Program-made: the position numbers and the translations under genes | Part shown: piece by piece, positions 50,801 through 62,637 of the stretch | How positions within the stretch are numbered: position 1 is the stretch's first letter | How the letters are laid out: every line of letters begins with the position of its first letter | NCBI GenBank assembly: GCA_014843695.1 | Contig: CM026400.1 | Span: 40,540,923-40,604,922 of the forward strand | Origin: Archivesica marissinica | Lineage: Eukaryota > Mollusca > Bivalvia > Venerida > Vesicomyidae | Reading direction: 5' to 3' | DNA length: 64,000 nucleotides | The notes under the pieces: generated by a model | Database searches by the model: none | What the model saw: the letters and a program-made list of their open reading frames with translations, nothing else | What the model was told of the DNA's origin: nothing

Positions 50801-53800
50801 GCTAGCATGATGTCGACAGTTAGATAGTACGACAGAGCGATCTCGACATTACAACGCCACGTAAGCATGATGTCGACAGTTAGATAGTACGACATAGCAA
50901 TATCGATACTACAACACCACGTTAGCATGATGTCGACAGTTAGATAGTACGACAGAGCGATCTCGATGATACAACACCACGTTAGCATGATGTCGACAGT
51001 TAGATAGTACGACAGAGCGATCTCGATAATACAACACCACGTTAGCATGATGTCGACAGTTAGATAGAACGACGGAGCGATCTCGATGATACAACACCAC
51101 GTTAGCATGATGTCGACAGTTAGATAGTACGACGGAGCGATCTCGATGATACAACACCACGTTAACATGATGTCGACAGTTAGATAGTACGACAGAGCGA
51201 ACTCGATGATACAAAACCACGTTAGCATGATGTCGACAGTTAGATAGTACGACAGAGCGATCTCGATGATACAACACCACGTTAGCATGATTTCGACAGT
51301 TAGATAGTACGACAGAGCGATCTCGACATTACAACGCCACGTTAGCATGATGTCGACAGTTAGATAGTACAACATAGCAATATCGATAATACAACACCAC
51401 GTTAGCATGATGTCGACAGTTAGATAGTACGACAGAGCGATCTCATTGATACAACACCACGTTAGCATGATGTCGACAGTTAGATAGTACGACAGAGCGA
51501 TCTCGATAATACAACACCACGTTAGCACGATTTCGACAGTTGGATAGTACGACGGAGCGATCTCGATATTACTACATCACTTTAGCATGATGTCAACAGT
51601 TAGATAGTACGACAGAGCGATGTAGATAATACAACATCACGTTAGCATGATGTCGACAGTTAGATAGTACGACGGAGCGATCTCGATAATACAACGTCAC
51701 GTTAGCATGATGTCGACTGTTAGATAGTACGACAGAGCGATGTAGATAATACAACATCACGTTAGCATGATGTCGACAGTTAGATAGTACGACGGAGCGA
51801 TCTCGATGATACAACACCACGTTAGAATGATGTCGACAGTTAGATAGTACGACAGAGCGATCTCGACATTACAACACCACGTTAGCATGATGTCGACAGT
51901 TAGATAGTACGACGGAGCGATCTCGACATTACCACACCACGTTAACATGATGTCGACAGTTAGATAGTACGACAGAGCGACCTCGACATTTCAACGCCAC
52001 GTTAGCATGATGTCGACAGTTAGATAGTACGACGGAGCGATCTCGACATTACAACACCACGTTAGCATGATGTCGACAGTTAAATAGTACGACGGAGCAA
52101 TATCGATAATACAACACCACGTTAGCCTGATGTCGACAGTTAGATAGTACGACATAGCAATATCGATAATACAACACCACGTTAGCATGATGTGGACAGT
52201 TAGATAGTACAACAGAGCGATCTCGATGATACAACACCACGTTAGCATGATGTCGACAGTTAGATAGTACGACAGAGCGATCTCGATAATACAACACCAC
52301 GTTAGCATGATGTCGACAGTTAGATAGTACGACAGAGCGATCACGATAATACAACACCACGTTAGCATGATGTCGACACTTAGATAGTACGACGGAGCGA
52401 TCTCGATGATATAACACCACGTTAACATGATGTCGACAGTTAGATAGTACGACAGAGCGATCTCGATGATACAAAACCACGTTAGCATGATTTCGACAGT
52501 TAGATAGTACGACAGAGCGATCTCGATGATACAACACCACGCTAGCATGATGTCGACAGTTAGATAGTACGACGGAGCGATCTCGATGATACAACACCAT
52601 GTAGCATGATGTCGACAGATAGATAGTACGACGGTGCAAACTCGATAATACAACACCAGGTTAGCATGATGTCGACAGTTAGATAGTACGACAGAGCGAT
52701 CTCGACATTACAACGCCACGTTAGCATGATGTCGACAGTTAGATAGTACGACATAGCAATATCGATAATAAAACACCATGTTAGCATGATGTCGACAGTT
52801 AGATAGTACAACAGAGCGATCTCGATGATACAACACCACGTTAGCATGATGTCGACAGTTAGATAGTACGACAGAGCGATCTCGATGATACAACACCACG
52901 CTAGCATGATGTCGACAGTTAGATAGTACGACGGAGCGATCTCGATGATACAACACCATGTTAGCATGATGTCGACAGATAGATAGTACGACGGTGCAAA
53001 CTCGATAATACAACACCACTTTAGCATGATGTCGACAGTTAGATAGTACGACAGAGCGATCTCGACATTACAACGCCACGTTAGCATGATGTCGACAGTT
53101 AGAAAGTACGACAGAGCGATGTAGATAATACAACATCACGTTAGCATGATGTCGACAGTTAGATAGTACGACGGAGCGATCTCGATGATACAACACCACG
53201 TTATAATGATGTCAACAGTTAGATAGTACGACGGAGCGATCATGATAATACAACACCACGCTAGCATGATGTCGACCGTTAGATAGTACGACGGAGCGAT
53301 CTCGACATTACAACACCACGTTAGCATTATGTCGACAGTTAGATAGTACGACAGAGCGATATCGATGATACAACACCACGTTAGCATGATGTCGACCGTT
53401 AGATAGTACGACAGAGCGATCTCGATGATACAACACCATGTTAGCATGATGTCGAAAGCTAGATAGTACGACAGAGCGATCTCGATGATACAACACCACG
53501 TTAGCATGATGTCGACAGTTAGATAGTACGACAGAGCGATCTCGATGATACAACACCACGCTAGAATGATGTCGACAGTTAGATAGTACGACGGAGCGAT
53601 ATCGATGATACAACACCATGTTAGCATGATGTCGACAGATAGATAGTACGACGGGGCAAACTCGATAATACAACACCACGTTAGCATGATGTCGACAGTT
53701 AGATAGTACGACAGAGCGATCTCGACATTACAACACCACGTTAGCATGATGTCGACAGTTAGATAGTACGACAGAGCGATCTCGATAATACAACACCACG

Positions 53801-56800
53801 TTAGCATGATGTCGATAGTTAGATAGTACAACAGAGCGATCTCGATGATACAACACCACGTTAGCATGATGTCGACAGTTAGATAGTACGACAGAGCGAT
53901 CTCGATGATACAACACCACGTTAGCATGATGTCGACAGTTAGATAGTACGACAGAGCGATCTCGATAATACAACACCACGTTAGCATGATGTCGACAGTT
54001 GGATAGTACGACGGAGCGATCTCGATATTACAACATTACTTTAGCATGATATCGACAGTTAGATAGTACGACAGAGCGATGTAGATAATACAACATCACG
54101 TTAGCATGATGTCGACAGTTAGATAGTACTACGGAGCGATCTCGATAATACAACACCACGTTAGCATGATGTCGACAGTTAGATAGTACGACAGAGCGAT
54201 GTAGATAATACAACATCACGTTAGCATGATGTCGACAGTTAGATAGTACGACGGAGCGATCTCGATAATACACACCACGTTAGCATGATGTCGACAATTA
54301 GATAGTACGACGGAGCGATAGCGATAATACAACACCACGTTAGCATGATGTCGACAATTAGATAGTACGACGGAGCGATATCGATAATACACACCACGTT
54401 AGCATGATGTCGACAATTAGATAGTACGACGGAGCGATCTCGATGATACAACACCACGTTAGCATGATGTCGACACTTAGATAGTACGACGGAGCGATCT
54501 CGATAATACAACACCACGTTACATGATGTCGACAGTTAGATAGTACGACAGAGCGATCTCGATGATACAACACCACGTTAGCATGATGTCGACAGTTAGA
54601 TAGTACGACAGAGCGATCTCGATGATACAACACCACGCTAGCATGATGTCGACAGTTAGATAGTACGACGGAGCGATCTCGATGATACAACACCATGTTA
54701 GCATGATGTCGACAGATATATAGTATGACGGGCAAACTCGATAATACAACACCAGGTTAGCATGATGTCGACAGTTAGATAGTACGACAGAGCGATCTCG
54801 ACATTACAACGCCACGTTAGCATGATGTCGACAGTTAGATAGTACGACATAGCAATATCGATAATAAAACACCACGTTAGCATGATGTCGACAGTTAGAT
54901 AGTACGACAGAGCGATCTCGATGATACAACACCACGTTAGCATGATGTCGACAGTTAGATAGTACGACAGAGCGATCTCGATGATACAACACCACGCTAA
55001 CATGATGTCGACAGTTAGATAGTACGACGGAGCGATCTCGATGATACAACACCATGTTAGCATGATGTCGACAGATAGATAGTACGACGGTGCAAACTCG
55101 ATAATACAACACCACGTTAGCATGATGTCGACAGTTAGATAGTACGACAGAGCGATCTCGACATTACAACGCCACGTTAGCATGATGTCGACAGTTAGAA
55201 AGTACGACAGAGCGATGTAGATAATACAACATCACGTTAGCATGATGTCGACAGTTAGATAGTACGACGGAGCGATCTCGATGATACAACACCACGTTAT
55301 AATGATGTCAACAGTTAGATAGTACGACGGAGCGATCATGATAATACAACACCACGCTAGCATGATGTCGACCGTTAGATAGTACGACGGAGCGATCTCG
55401 ACATTACAACACCACGTTAGCATTATGTCGACAGTTAGATAGTACGACAGAGCGATATCGATGATACAACACCACGTTAGCATGATGTCGACCGTTAGAT
55501 AGTACGACAGAGCGATCTCGATGATACAACACCATGTTAGCATGATGTCGAAAGCTAGATAGTACGACAGAGCGATCTCGATGATACAACACCACGTTAG
55601 CATGATGTCGACAGTTAGATAGTACGACAGAGCGATCTCGATGATACAACACCACGCTAGAATGATGTCGACAGTTAGATAGTACGACGGAGCGATATCG
55701 ATGATACAACACCATGTTAGCATGATGTCGACAGATAGATAGTACGACGGGCAAACTCGATAATACAACACCACGTTAGCATGATGTCGACAGTTAGATA
55801 GTACGACAGAGCGATCTCGACATTACAACGCCACGTTAGCATGATGTCGACAGTTAGATAGTACGACATAGCAATATCGATAATACAACACCACGTTAGC
55901 ATGATGTGGATAGTTAGATAGTACAACAGAGCGATCTCGATGATACAACACCACGTTAGCATGATGTCGACAGTTAGATAGTACGACAGAGCGATCTCGA
56001 TGATACAACACCACGTTAGCATGATGTCGACAGTTAGATAGTACGACAGAGCGATCTCGATAATACAACACCACGTTAGCATGATGTCGACAGTTGGATA
56101 GTACGACGGAGCGATCTCGATATTACAACATTACTTTAGCATGATATCGACAGTTAGATAGTACGACAGAGCGATGTAGATAATACAACATCACGTTAGC
56201 ATGATGTCGACAGTTAGATAGAAAGATACAACACCACGTTAGATATGTCGACAGTTAGATATACGACGGAGCGATCTCGATGATACAACACCACGTTAGC
56301 ATGATGTCGACAGTTAGATAGTACGACAGAGCGATGTAGATAATACAACATCACGTTAGCATGATGTCGACAGTTAGATAGTACGACGGAGCGATCTCGA
56401 TAATACACACCACGTTAGCATGATGTCGACAATTAGATAGTACGACGGAGCGATAATACAACACCACGTTAGCATGATGTCGACAATTAGATAGTACGAC
56501 GGAGCGATAGCGATAATACACACCACGTTAGCATGATGTCGACAATTAGATAGTACGACGGAGCGATAGCGATAATACAACACCACGTTAGCATGATAGC
56601 GACAATTAGATAGTACGACGGAGCGATATCGATAATACAACACCACGTTAGCATGATGTCGACAGTTAGATAGTACGTCAGAGCGATCTTGATGATACAG
56701 CACCACGTTAGCATGATGTCGACAGTTAGATAGTACGACAGAGCGATCTCGATAATACAACACCACGTTAGCATGATGTCGACAATTAGATAGTACGACG

Positions 56801-59440
56801 GAGCGATATCGATAATACAACACCACGTTAGCATGATGTCGACAGTTAGATAGTACGACGGAGCGATCTCGATAATACAACACCAGGTTAGCATGATGTC
56901 GACAGTTAGATAGTACGATGGAGCGATGTAGATAATACAACACCACGTTAGCTGGATGTCGACAATTAGATAGTACGATGGAGCGATGTAGATAATACAA
57001 CACCACGTTAGCTGGATGTCGACAATTAGATAGTACGACGGAGCGATGTAGATAATACAACACCACGTTAGCATGATGTCGACAGTTAGATAGTACGATG
57101 GAGCGATCTCGATATTAGAACACACACAACACAACAAAACACACACGTTAGCATATGTCGACATTAGATAGTACGACGGAGCGATCTCGATATACAACAC
57201 CACGTTAGCATGATGTCGACAGTTAGATAGTACGACAACAAAGATAATACAACACCACGTTAGCATGATGTCGACAGTTAGATAGTACGATGGAGCGATC
57301 TCGATATTAGAACATCACGCTAGCATGATGTCGACAGTTACATAGTAGAACAGAGCTATGTAGATAATACAACATCACGTTAGCATAATGTCGACAGTTA
57401 GATAGTACGACGGAGCGATCTCGATGATACAACACCACGTTAGCATGATGTCGACAGTTAGATAGTACGACATAGCGATGTAGATAGTACAACATCACGT
57501 TAGCATGATGTCGACAGTTAGATAGTACGATGGAGCGATCTCGATAATACAACATCACGTTAACATGATGTCGACAGTTAGATAGTACGACATAGCGATG
57601 TAGATAGTACAACATCACGTTAGCATGATGTCGACAGTTAGATAGTACGTACGGAGCGATCTCGATAATACAACACCACGTTAGCATGATGTCGACAGTT
57701 AGATAGTACGACGGAGCGATCTCGATAATACAACACCACGTTAGCATGATGTCGACAGTTAGATAGTACGACAGAGCGATGTAGATAATACAACATCACG
57801 TTAGCATGATGTCGACAGTTAGATAGTACGATGGGGCAATCTCGACATTACAACACCACGTTAGTATCATGTCGACAGTTAGATAATACGACGGGGCGAT
57901 CTCGATGATACAACACCACGTTAGCATGATGTCGACAGTTAGATAGTACGACAGAGCGATGTAGATAATACAACATCACGTTAGCATGATGTCGACAGTT
58001 AGATAGTACGACGGAGCGATCTCGATAATACACACCACGTTAGCATGATGTCGACAATTAGATAGTACGACGGAGCGATAATACAACACCACGTTAGCAT
58101 GATGTCGACAATTAGATAGTACGACGGAGCGATAGCGATAATACACACCACGTTAGCATGATGTCGACAATTAGATAGTACGACGGAGCGATAGCGATAA
58201 TACAACACCACGTTAGCATGATAGCGACAATTAGATAGTACGACGGAGCGATATCGATAATACAACACCACGTTAGCATGATGTCGACAGTTAGATAGTA
58301 CGTCAGAGCGATCTTGATGATACAGCACCACGTTAGCATGATGTCGACAGTTAGATAGTACGACAGAGCGATCTCGATAATACAACACCACGTTAGCATG
58401 ATAGCGACAATTAGATAGTACGACGGAGCGATATCGATAATACAACACCACGTTAGCATGATGTCGACAGTTAGATAGTACGACGGAGCGATCTCGATAA
58501 TACAACACCAGGTTAGCATGATGTCGACAGTTAGATAGTACGATGGAGCGATGTAGATAATACAACACCACGTTAGCTGGATGTCGACAATTAGATAGTA
58601 CGATGGAGCGATGTAGATAATACAACACCACGTTAGCTGGATGTCGACAATTAGATAGTACGACGGAGCGATGTAGATAATACAACACCACGTTAGCATG
58701 ATGTCGACAGTTAGATAGTACGATGGAGCGATCTCGATATTAGAACATCACGCTAGCATGATGTCGACAGTTACATAGTAGAACAGAGCTATGTAGATAA
58801 TACAACATCACGTTAGCATAATGTCGACAGTTAGATAGTACGACGGAGCGATCTCGATGATACAACACCACGTTAGCATGATGTCGACAGTTAGATAGTA
58901 CGACATAGCGATGTAGATAGTACAACATCACGTTAGCATGATGTCGACAGTTAGATAGTACGATGGAGCGATCTCGATAATACAACATCACGTTAACATG
59001 ATGTCGACAGTTAGATAGTACGACATAGCGATGTAGATAGTACAACATCACGTTAGCATGATGTCGACAGTTAGATAGTACGTACGGAGCGATCTCGATA
59101 ATACAACACCACGTTAGCATGATGTCGACAGTTAGATAGTACGACGGAGCGATCTCGATAATACAACACCACGTTAGCATGATGTCGACAGTTGGATAGT
59201 ACGACAGAGCGATGTAGATAATACAACATCACGTTAGCATGATGTCGACAGTTAGATAGTACGATGGGGCAATCTCGACATTACAACACCACGTTAGTAT
59301 CATGTCGACAGTTAGATAATACGACGGGGCGATCTCGATGATACAACACCACGTTAGCATGATGTCGACAGTTAGATAGTACGACGGGGCGATCTCGATG
59401 ATACAACACCATGTTAGCATGATGTCGACAGTTGTCGGAT
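38806..59440. repeat. 60-bp satellite, 20.6 kb (about 344 copies)
   Basis: The unit contains TTAGATAGTACGACGGAGCG, ATCTCGATGATACAACACCA and CGTTAGCATGATGTCGACAG. Common variants are GATCTCGACATTAC, GATCTCGATAATAC, GATGTAGATAATAC, CAATATCGATAATAC and CAAACTCGATAATAC. The 60-bp phase holds with only two single-base deletions from 38821 to about 54250. It then breaks often up to 59440. Multi-unit blocks recur at distances such as 720, 2096 and about 1.4-1.6 kb. Minus-strand frames of up to 545 codons are 20-residue repeats and are not genes. Confidence 0.96.
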
Positions 59441-59735
59441 AGTAAAATGTACATTCAGTGTACACCATGTGTAGTATATATCTCATGGGACCATAACTTA
59501 CAAATGCCAAATATGTAATAGAAGGGACATTAATCTGATATAACTCTTATCCTTCTGCTTTACAGTTATCTGTTCTTGCCTTGAGATCGTCTACGACAAA
59601 ACTGCTATACATGTAGAGTGGCGTTAGAGTGGCGTCGTATGTTAAACAAGTCATGAGTGAGGTACCCTTGACCGGGTGGAGAAAATGGTGATACAAATGT
59701 CGGTGACAAACTATTGGACTACTGTTCATCCATAG
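59441..59735. other. unique sequence after the satellite
   Basis: Unique sequence with part of a minus-strand frame (59861-59547) that runs through the neighbouring MITE. I do not regard this as coding. Confidence 0.4.
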
Positions 59736-59743
59736 GTTCATGG

Positions 59744-59941
59744 CACAGACGCTTGGGGTCTGGACAAGTGGTTTCTTGTTCAAAACCATTTTATTTTTAA
59801 GAACATTTTGATAAACCATAGGCTTGACACTATACGTACAAAAAGTGTAGGTCATATCCAAGCATGTTTAAAAATGACATCCAGTCACTCTCAGAGTAAT
59901 TATGGCCCCGAAACCATTTGTCCAGACCCCAAGCGTCTGTG
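59744..59941. mobile_element. hAT-like MITE with 8-bp target duplication
   Basis: A 198-bp element. The left end CACAGACGCTTGGGGTCTGG continues ACAAGTGGTTTC, and the right end is its reverse complement over about 32 bp with one mismatch. An exact 8-bp direct repeat, GTTCATGG, sits directly outside both ends (59736-59743 and 59942-59949). An 8-bp duplication fits hAT-type transposons, but the terminal CACAG is not a classic hAT end, so the superfamily is provisional. No transposase is present. Confidence 0.85.
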
Positions 59942-59977
59942 GTTCATGGCACAATGTCAATACGCCTCATGTTCATA

Positions 59978-60130
59978 TAAGTAAGTAAGTGTTTATTATA
60001 GTGACGTGTGCATATACGTAATATAGAACAAGTACATACATAACAAGAAAAATAGCACCCGGCCCAGTGGGTCTATAAGTCACCTTAAATATAATAAAAA
60101 TACAAAATTGTGAAGTTCTAACATTCTAAC
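59978..60130 (-). mobile_element. probable LINE 3' tail
   Basis: On the minus strand the sequence CCCACTGGGCCGGGTGCTAT leads to AATAAACACTTACTTACTTA, a short microsatellite end of the kind seen on CR1/L2-type LINE copies. There is no coding part. The call rests on tail structure only. Confidence 0.4.
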
Positions 60131-60311
60131 TTTCAAACGTATTAAAGGCATGTATGATATATGACAATTATATGATGACTAGAAACTGTTATAAATTTGG
60201 TCGGTCAATATGTCCCATGAGGCACAACAAGTTATAAAACGCTAGCACATTTTTGAGTTGTGATCATAATGATACATGTAACAAGAATGAATATGAAAAT
60301 CATGAATTAAG

Positions 60312-60476
60312 AAATAATAAGTATCAACCGTGGTATATCGCAGAAGAACCCGAGTTTGAAGTTCTTATGCGTAGAAATATATCACGACGGCCGAAGTCCT
60401 GAGTGATATATTTCTACGCATAAGAACGACAAATGAGGGTTATACTGCGATATACCACGGTTGATACGTATTATTT
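60312..60476. repeat. 165-bp near-perfect palindrome
   Basis: The left arm AAATAATAAGTATCAACCGT continues GGTATATCGCAG and is mirrored by CTGCGATATACCACGGTTGA then TACGTATTATTT. The inner arms GTTCTTATGCGTAGAAATAT and its reverse complement also pair, leaving a loop near 60385-60400. A hairpin of this size may be a foldback or MITE-type element. Confidence 0.85.
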
Positions 60477-60478
60477 CG

Positions 60479-60961
60479 ATTCTAACACGACTTACTTCTA
60501 ATAATTTTAGACGAGATTCAAAGGAGTATTTTCTTCAAACGCCGTGGTACTCCGCTGCATTTGGCTTTCGAAATTTCCTCCCGCGTAAGGGGTGATGACG
60601 TTATTTTTTATGGAAAATATCAATCTAGTGCTTAAATGAACAAAAGTTGTAACTGATCAATAATTTTATTTATTTTGTCAAATAAAACTGTACAGAATAG
60701 TAACTGAAACGTTACTTAACAGAAAAACAGACGGACAATAGATTATCTGATTCTAAAAATAGCTCACTTCCGCGAATTCCCACGGTAGTATATACAAACA
60801 TCACGTGACTTTCATTCATAAAACTTTACACGCATTGTATAAATGGAATAGCCAAATCACGGTGCGCGCGCAGCATAGTTCAAGGTAGGTATATCGCAGA
60901 ATAACCCGAGGTAGATTTTACTCTATATGTATGTATGTTATTAGCTGGGTCGTGTTAGAAT
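60479..60961. mobile_element. putative element with 13-bp inverted ends
   Basis: ATTCTAACACGAC at 60479-60491 is mirrored by GTCGTGTTAGAAT at 60949-60961. A piece near the right end, TATCGCAGAATAACCCGAG, is nearly the same as TATCGCAGAAGAACCCGAG in the adjacent palindrome, so the two structures are related. No coding sequence was found. Confidence 0.5.
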
Positions 60962-61139
60962 TATACATATTTGATCTCCTGTGAAGATAAGATCTCATTA
61001 CGAACGTAGCGGTTTTTCTCATGTCTTGGAATACCAGTATATTCAATATTTCTGTAGGTGTGATATTTAAATTGGTCAGAATTTACCAAACACAGTTAAC
61101 CCTATGTCGTTAATAAGGAAAAATGCCCTGGACATTTTA

Positions 61140-61280
61140 ATTGTTTCTTAAATGTATGTTGTATGAACATGTATAAATATACATGTATATATTTAATATT
61201 CATTACCATATGTATTTATATTTGTCTTTGCCATAGTTGTTTGTGTTTGTAAATGGCCAAAGTTGAATTGAATTGAATTG
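61140..61280 (+). mobile_element. probable LINE 3' tail
   Basis: Ends in GTAAATGGCCAAAGTTGAAT followed by short TTGAA repeats, resembling the microsatellite ends of truncated LINE copies. No ORF remains. Confidence 0.35.
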
Positions 61281-61312
61281 TTATAAACAGCACAATCTAA
61301 CAGAAAATGTGT

Positions 61313-61498
61313 GATCGCAGGTTCGATCCCCCGTCTGACCCTAATAAAATTAACAATCTTTCAGATGGGACGTTAAACCGAGGTCTCTTGTCGGTGCTTT
61401 ACACCGTGCACGTAAAAGAACCAGAGGAGACCCTGGAATGGGTCTCTGTCGGTATCATTGCACTATCCTCCAAAAATGACTAATCTCTTCAGGAGGCT
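61313..61498 (+). mobile_element. SINE family A, truncated at both ends
   Basis: Starts in the B box region (GATCGCAGGTTCGATCCCCC) and stops at CTCTTCAGGAGGCTT before the normal 3' tail. The body is well conserved. Confidence 0.82.
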
Positions 61499-61800
61499 TG
61501 AGATATTGCACAGTAAAAGCTAATCCCACACATATTGGTGCATTTCGCAGTGACTTACAGATACCTCTTACGCCATTGAAAAAAACATTTTCCAATCTGA
61601 AATGAATCCAAATGTTTAGACATGTCTACTATCAAGACATTTTTCGAAAGAACAGATTGCAAAATAAATTAAAAGTCAAATAAAGTTAATTTGTAAAATG
61701 ATTCTGGGAACATGTAGATGTCTTATATATCTATAGGGCTAATCTGAAATACTGCATCACCGTCAGGCGTCGACCGATCTAACAGCGAGTCAGCCTATTG
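61499..61800. other. unique stretch, no gene seen
   Basis: About 300 bp of AT-rich sequence between two SINE copies, with nothing recognised. Confidence 0.4.
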
Positions 61801-61809
61801 TGGAATAAT

Positions 61810-62138
61810 ATGTGTGTTTTACGTTTATTTATCGTCGCTACCGGTTGCCCATATGAGCGACGCCTCCTGAAGAGATTAGTCATTTTAGATTTGTGGAGGA
61901 TAGTGCAATGATACCGACAGAGACCCATTCCAGAGTCTCCTCTGGTTCTGTTACCTGCACGGTGTAAAGCACCGACACGTGACCTCGGTTAAAATCCCAT
62001 CTGAAAGACTGTTAATTGTATTAGGGTCCCATCTGAAAGACTGTTAAAATTGTATTAGGGTCAGACGGGGGATCAGAAACCTGTGATCCGTGGATTACCA
62101 GTCCAGCGTGTTATCACTGGACTACAGATCCGTCTGTA
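61810..62138 (-). mobile_element. SINE family A, full length with internal duplication and target duplication
   Basis: Minus-strand copy flanked by an exact 9-bp repeat, TGGAATAAT, at 61801-61809 and 62139-62147. Part of the body (CCCATCTGAAAGACTGTTAA and the following ATTGTATTAGGGT) is present twice near 61995-62060. This makes the copy about 40 bp longer than others. Confidence 0.9.
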
Positions 62139-62297
62139 TGGAATAATCGATCTGAACATGTCACTTATATCTCAGGGGGATGTCGATGCTTTTCTTCGTA
62201 ATGTTTCGTTAGGTAATGTATTATTTCCTTGAATATATTCGCTAGCTGTCCACTATCTTTAGAGCTTGATCGGTCGCATGCCCTCCGTGATCATATA

Positions 62298-62500
62298 CAG
62301 TCTACATCCGTTATGTCAAAGTCGGTTATGTCGAATTATCTGGTTATCTCGAAGTCGGATCAAAGTCCCGTTTCAGACACTATCATTTTACACTTATATA
62401 TAACTGGCTCAGTTTATATCGAATTTCGTTAACTCAAATTTCGGTTATGTCGAAGTATTGTTTTCGGTCCGACGGAATTCGACATAACGGATATAGACTG
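62298..62500. mobile_element. pogo/Tigger-like MITE (203 bp)
   Basis: The left end CAGTCTACATCCGTTATGTC is mirrored by GACATAACGGATATAGACTG at the right end with one mismatch. TA precedes the left end, but TG follows the right, so the second TA may be mutated. Ends of the CAGT...CGTTAT...CGAA type recall pogo/Tigger elements. That is an inference from memory of the family. Confidence 0.6.
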
Positions 62501-62637
62501 TGTGATAAACAGAGTATAATAGATAATAAATTAACCATGGAAGGGTCACCAGAGGTGAAATATTTGACACCTGTTCAACATATGACTATTCACCAGAAGG
62601 CTAACTACAGATTCCATACCAATGAGACTCTCGTAAA

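Noticed and set aside
38806..59440. Centromere identity of the 60-bp satellite
   Set aside because: No CENP-B-box-like motif was found by eye, and location on the chromosome is unknown, so a centromere claim is not supported.
38814..59510. Many long minus-strand frames, up to 545 codons, with hydrophobic 20-residue repeats
   Set aside because: The 60-bp unit is stop-free in more than one frame, so open frames arise automatically. There is no non-repeat start or end domain and no sign of splicing.
59547..59861. 104-codon minus-strand frame
   Set aside because: It runs into the MITE with inverted ends at 59744-59941 and has no recognisable motif.
62229..62432. 67-codon frame at the pogo-like MITE
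   Set aside because: The repeated SVMSKSVMS-type residues come from the CGGTTATGTCGAA motif of the MITE.
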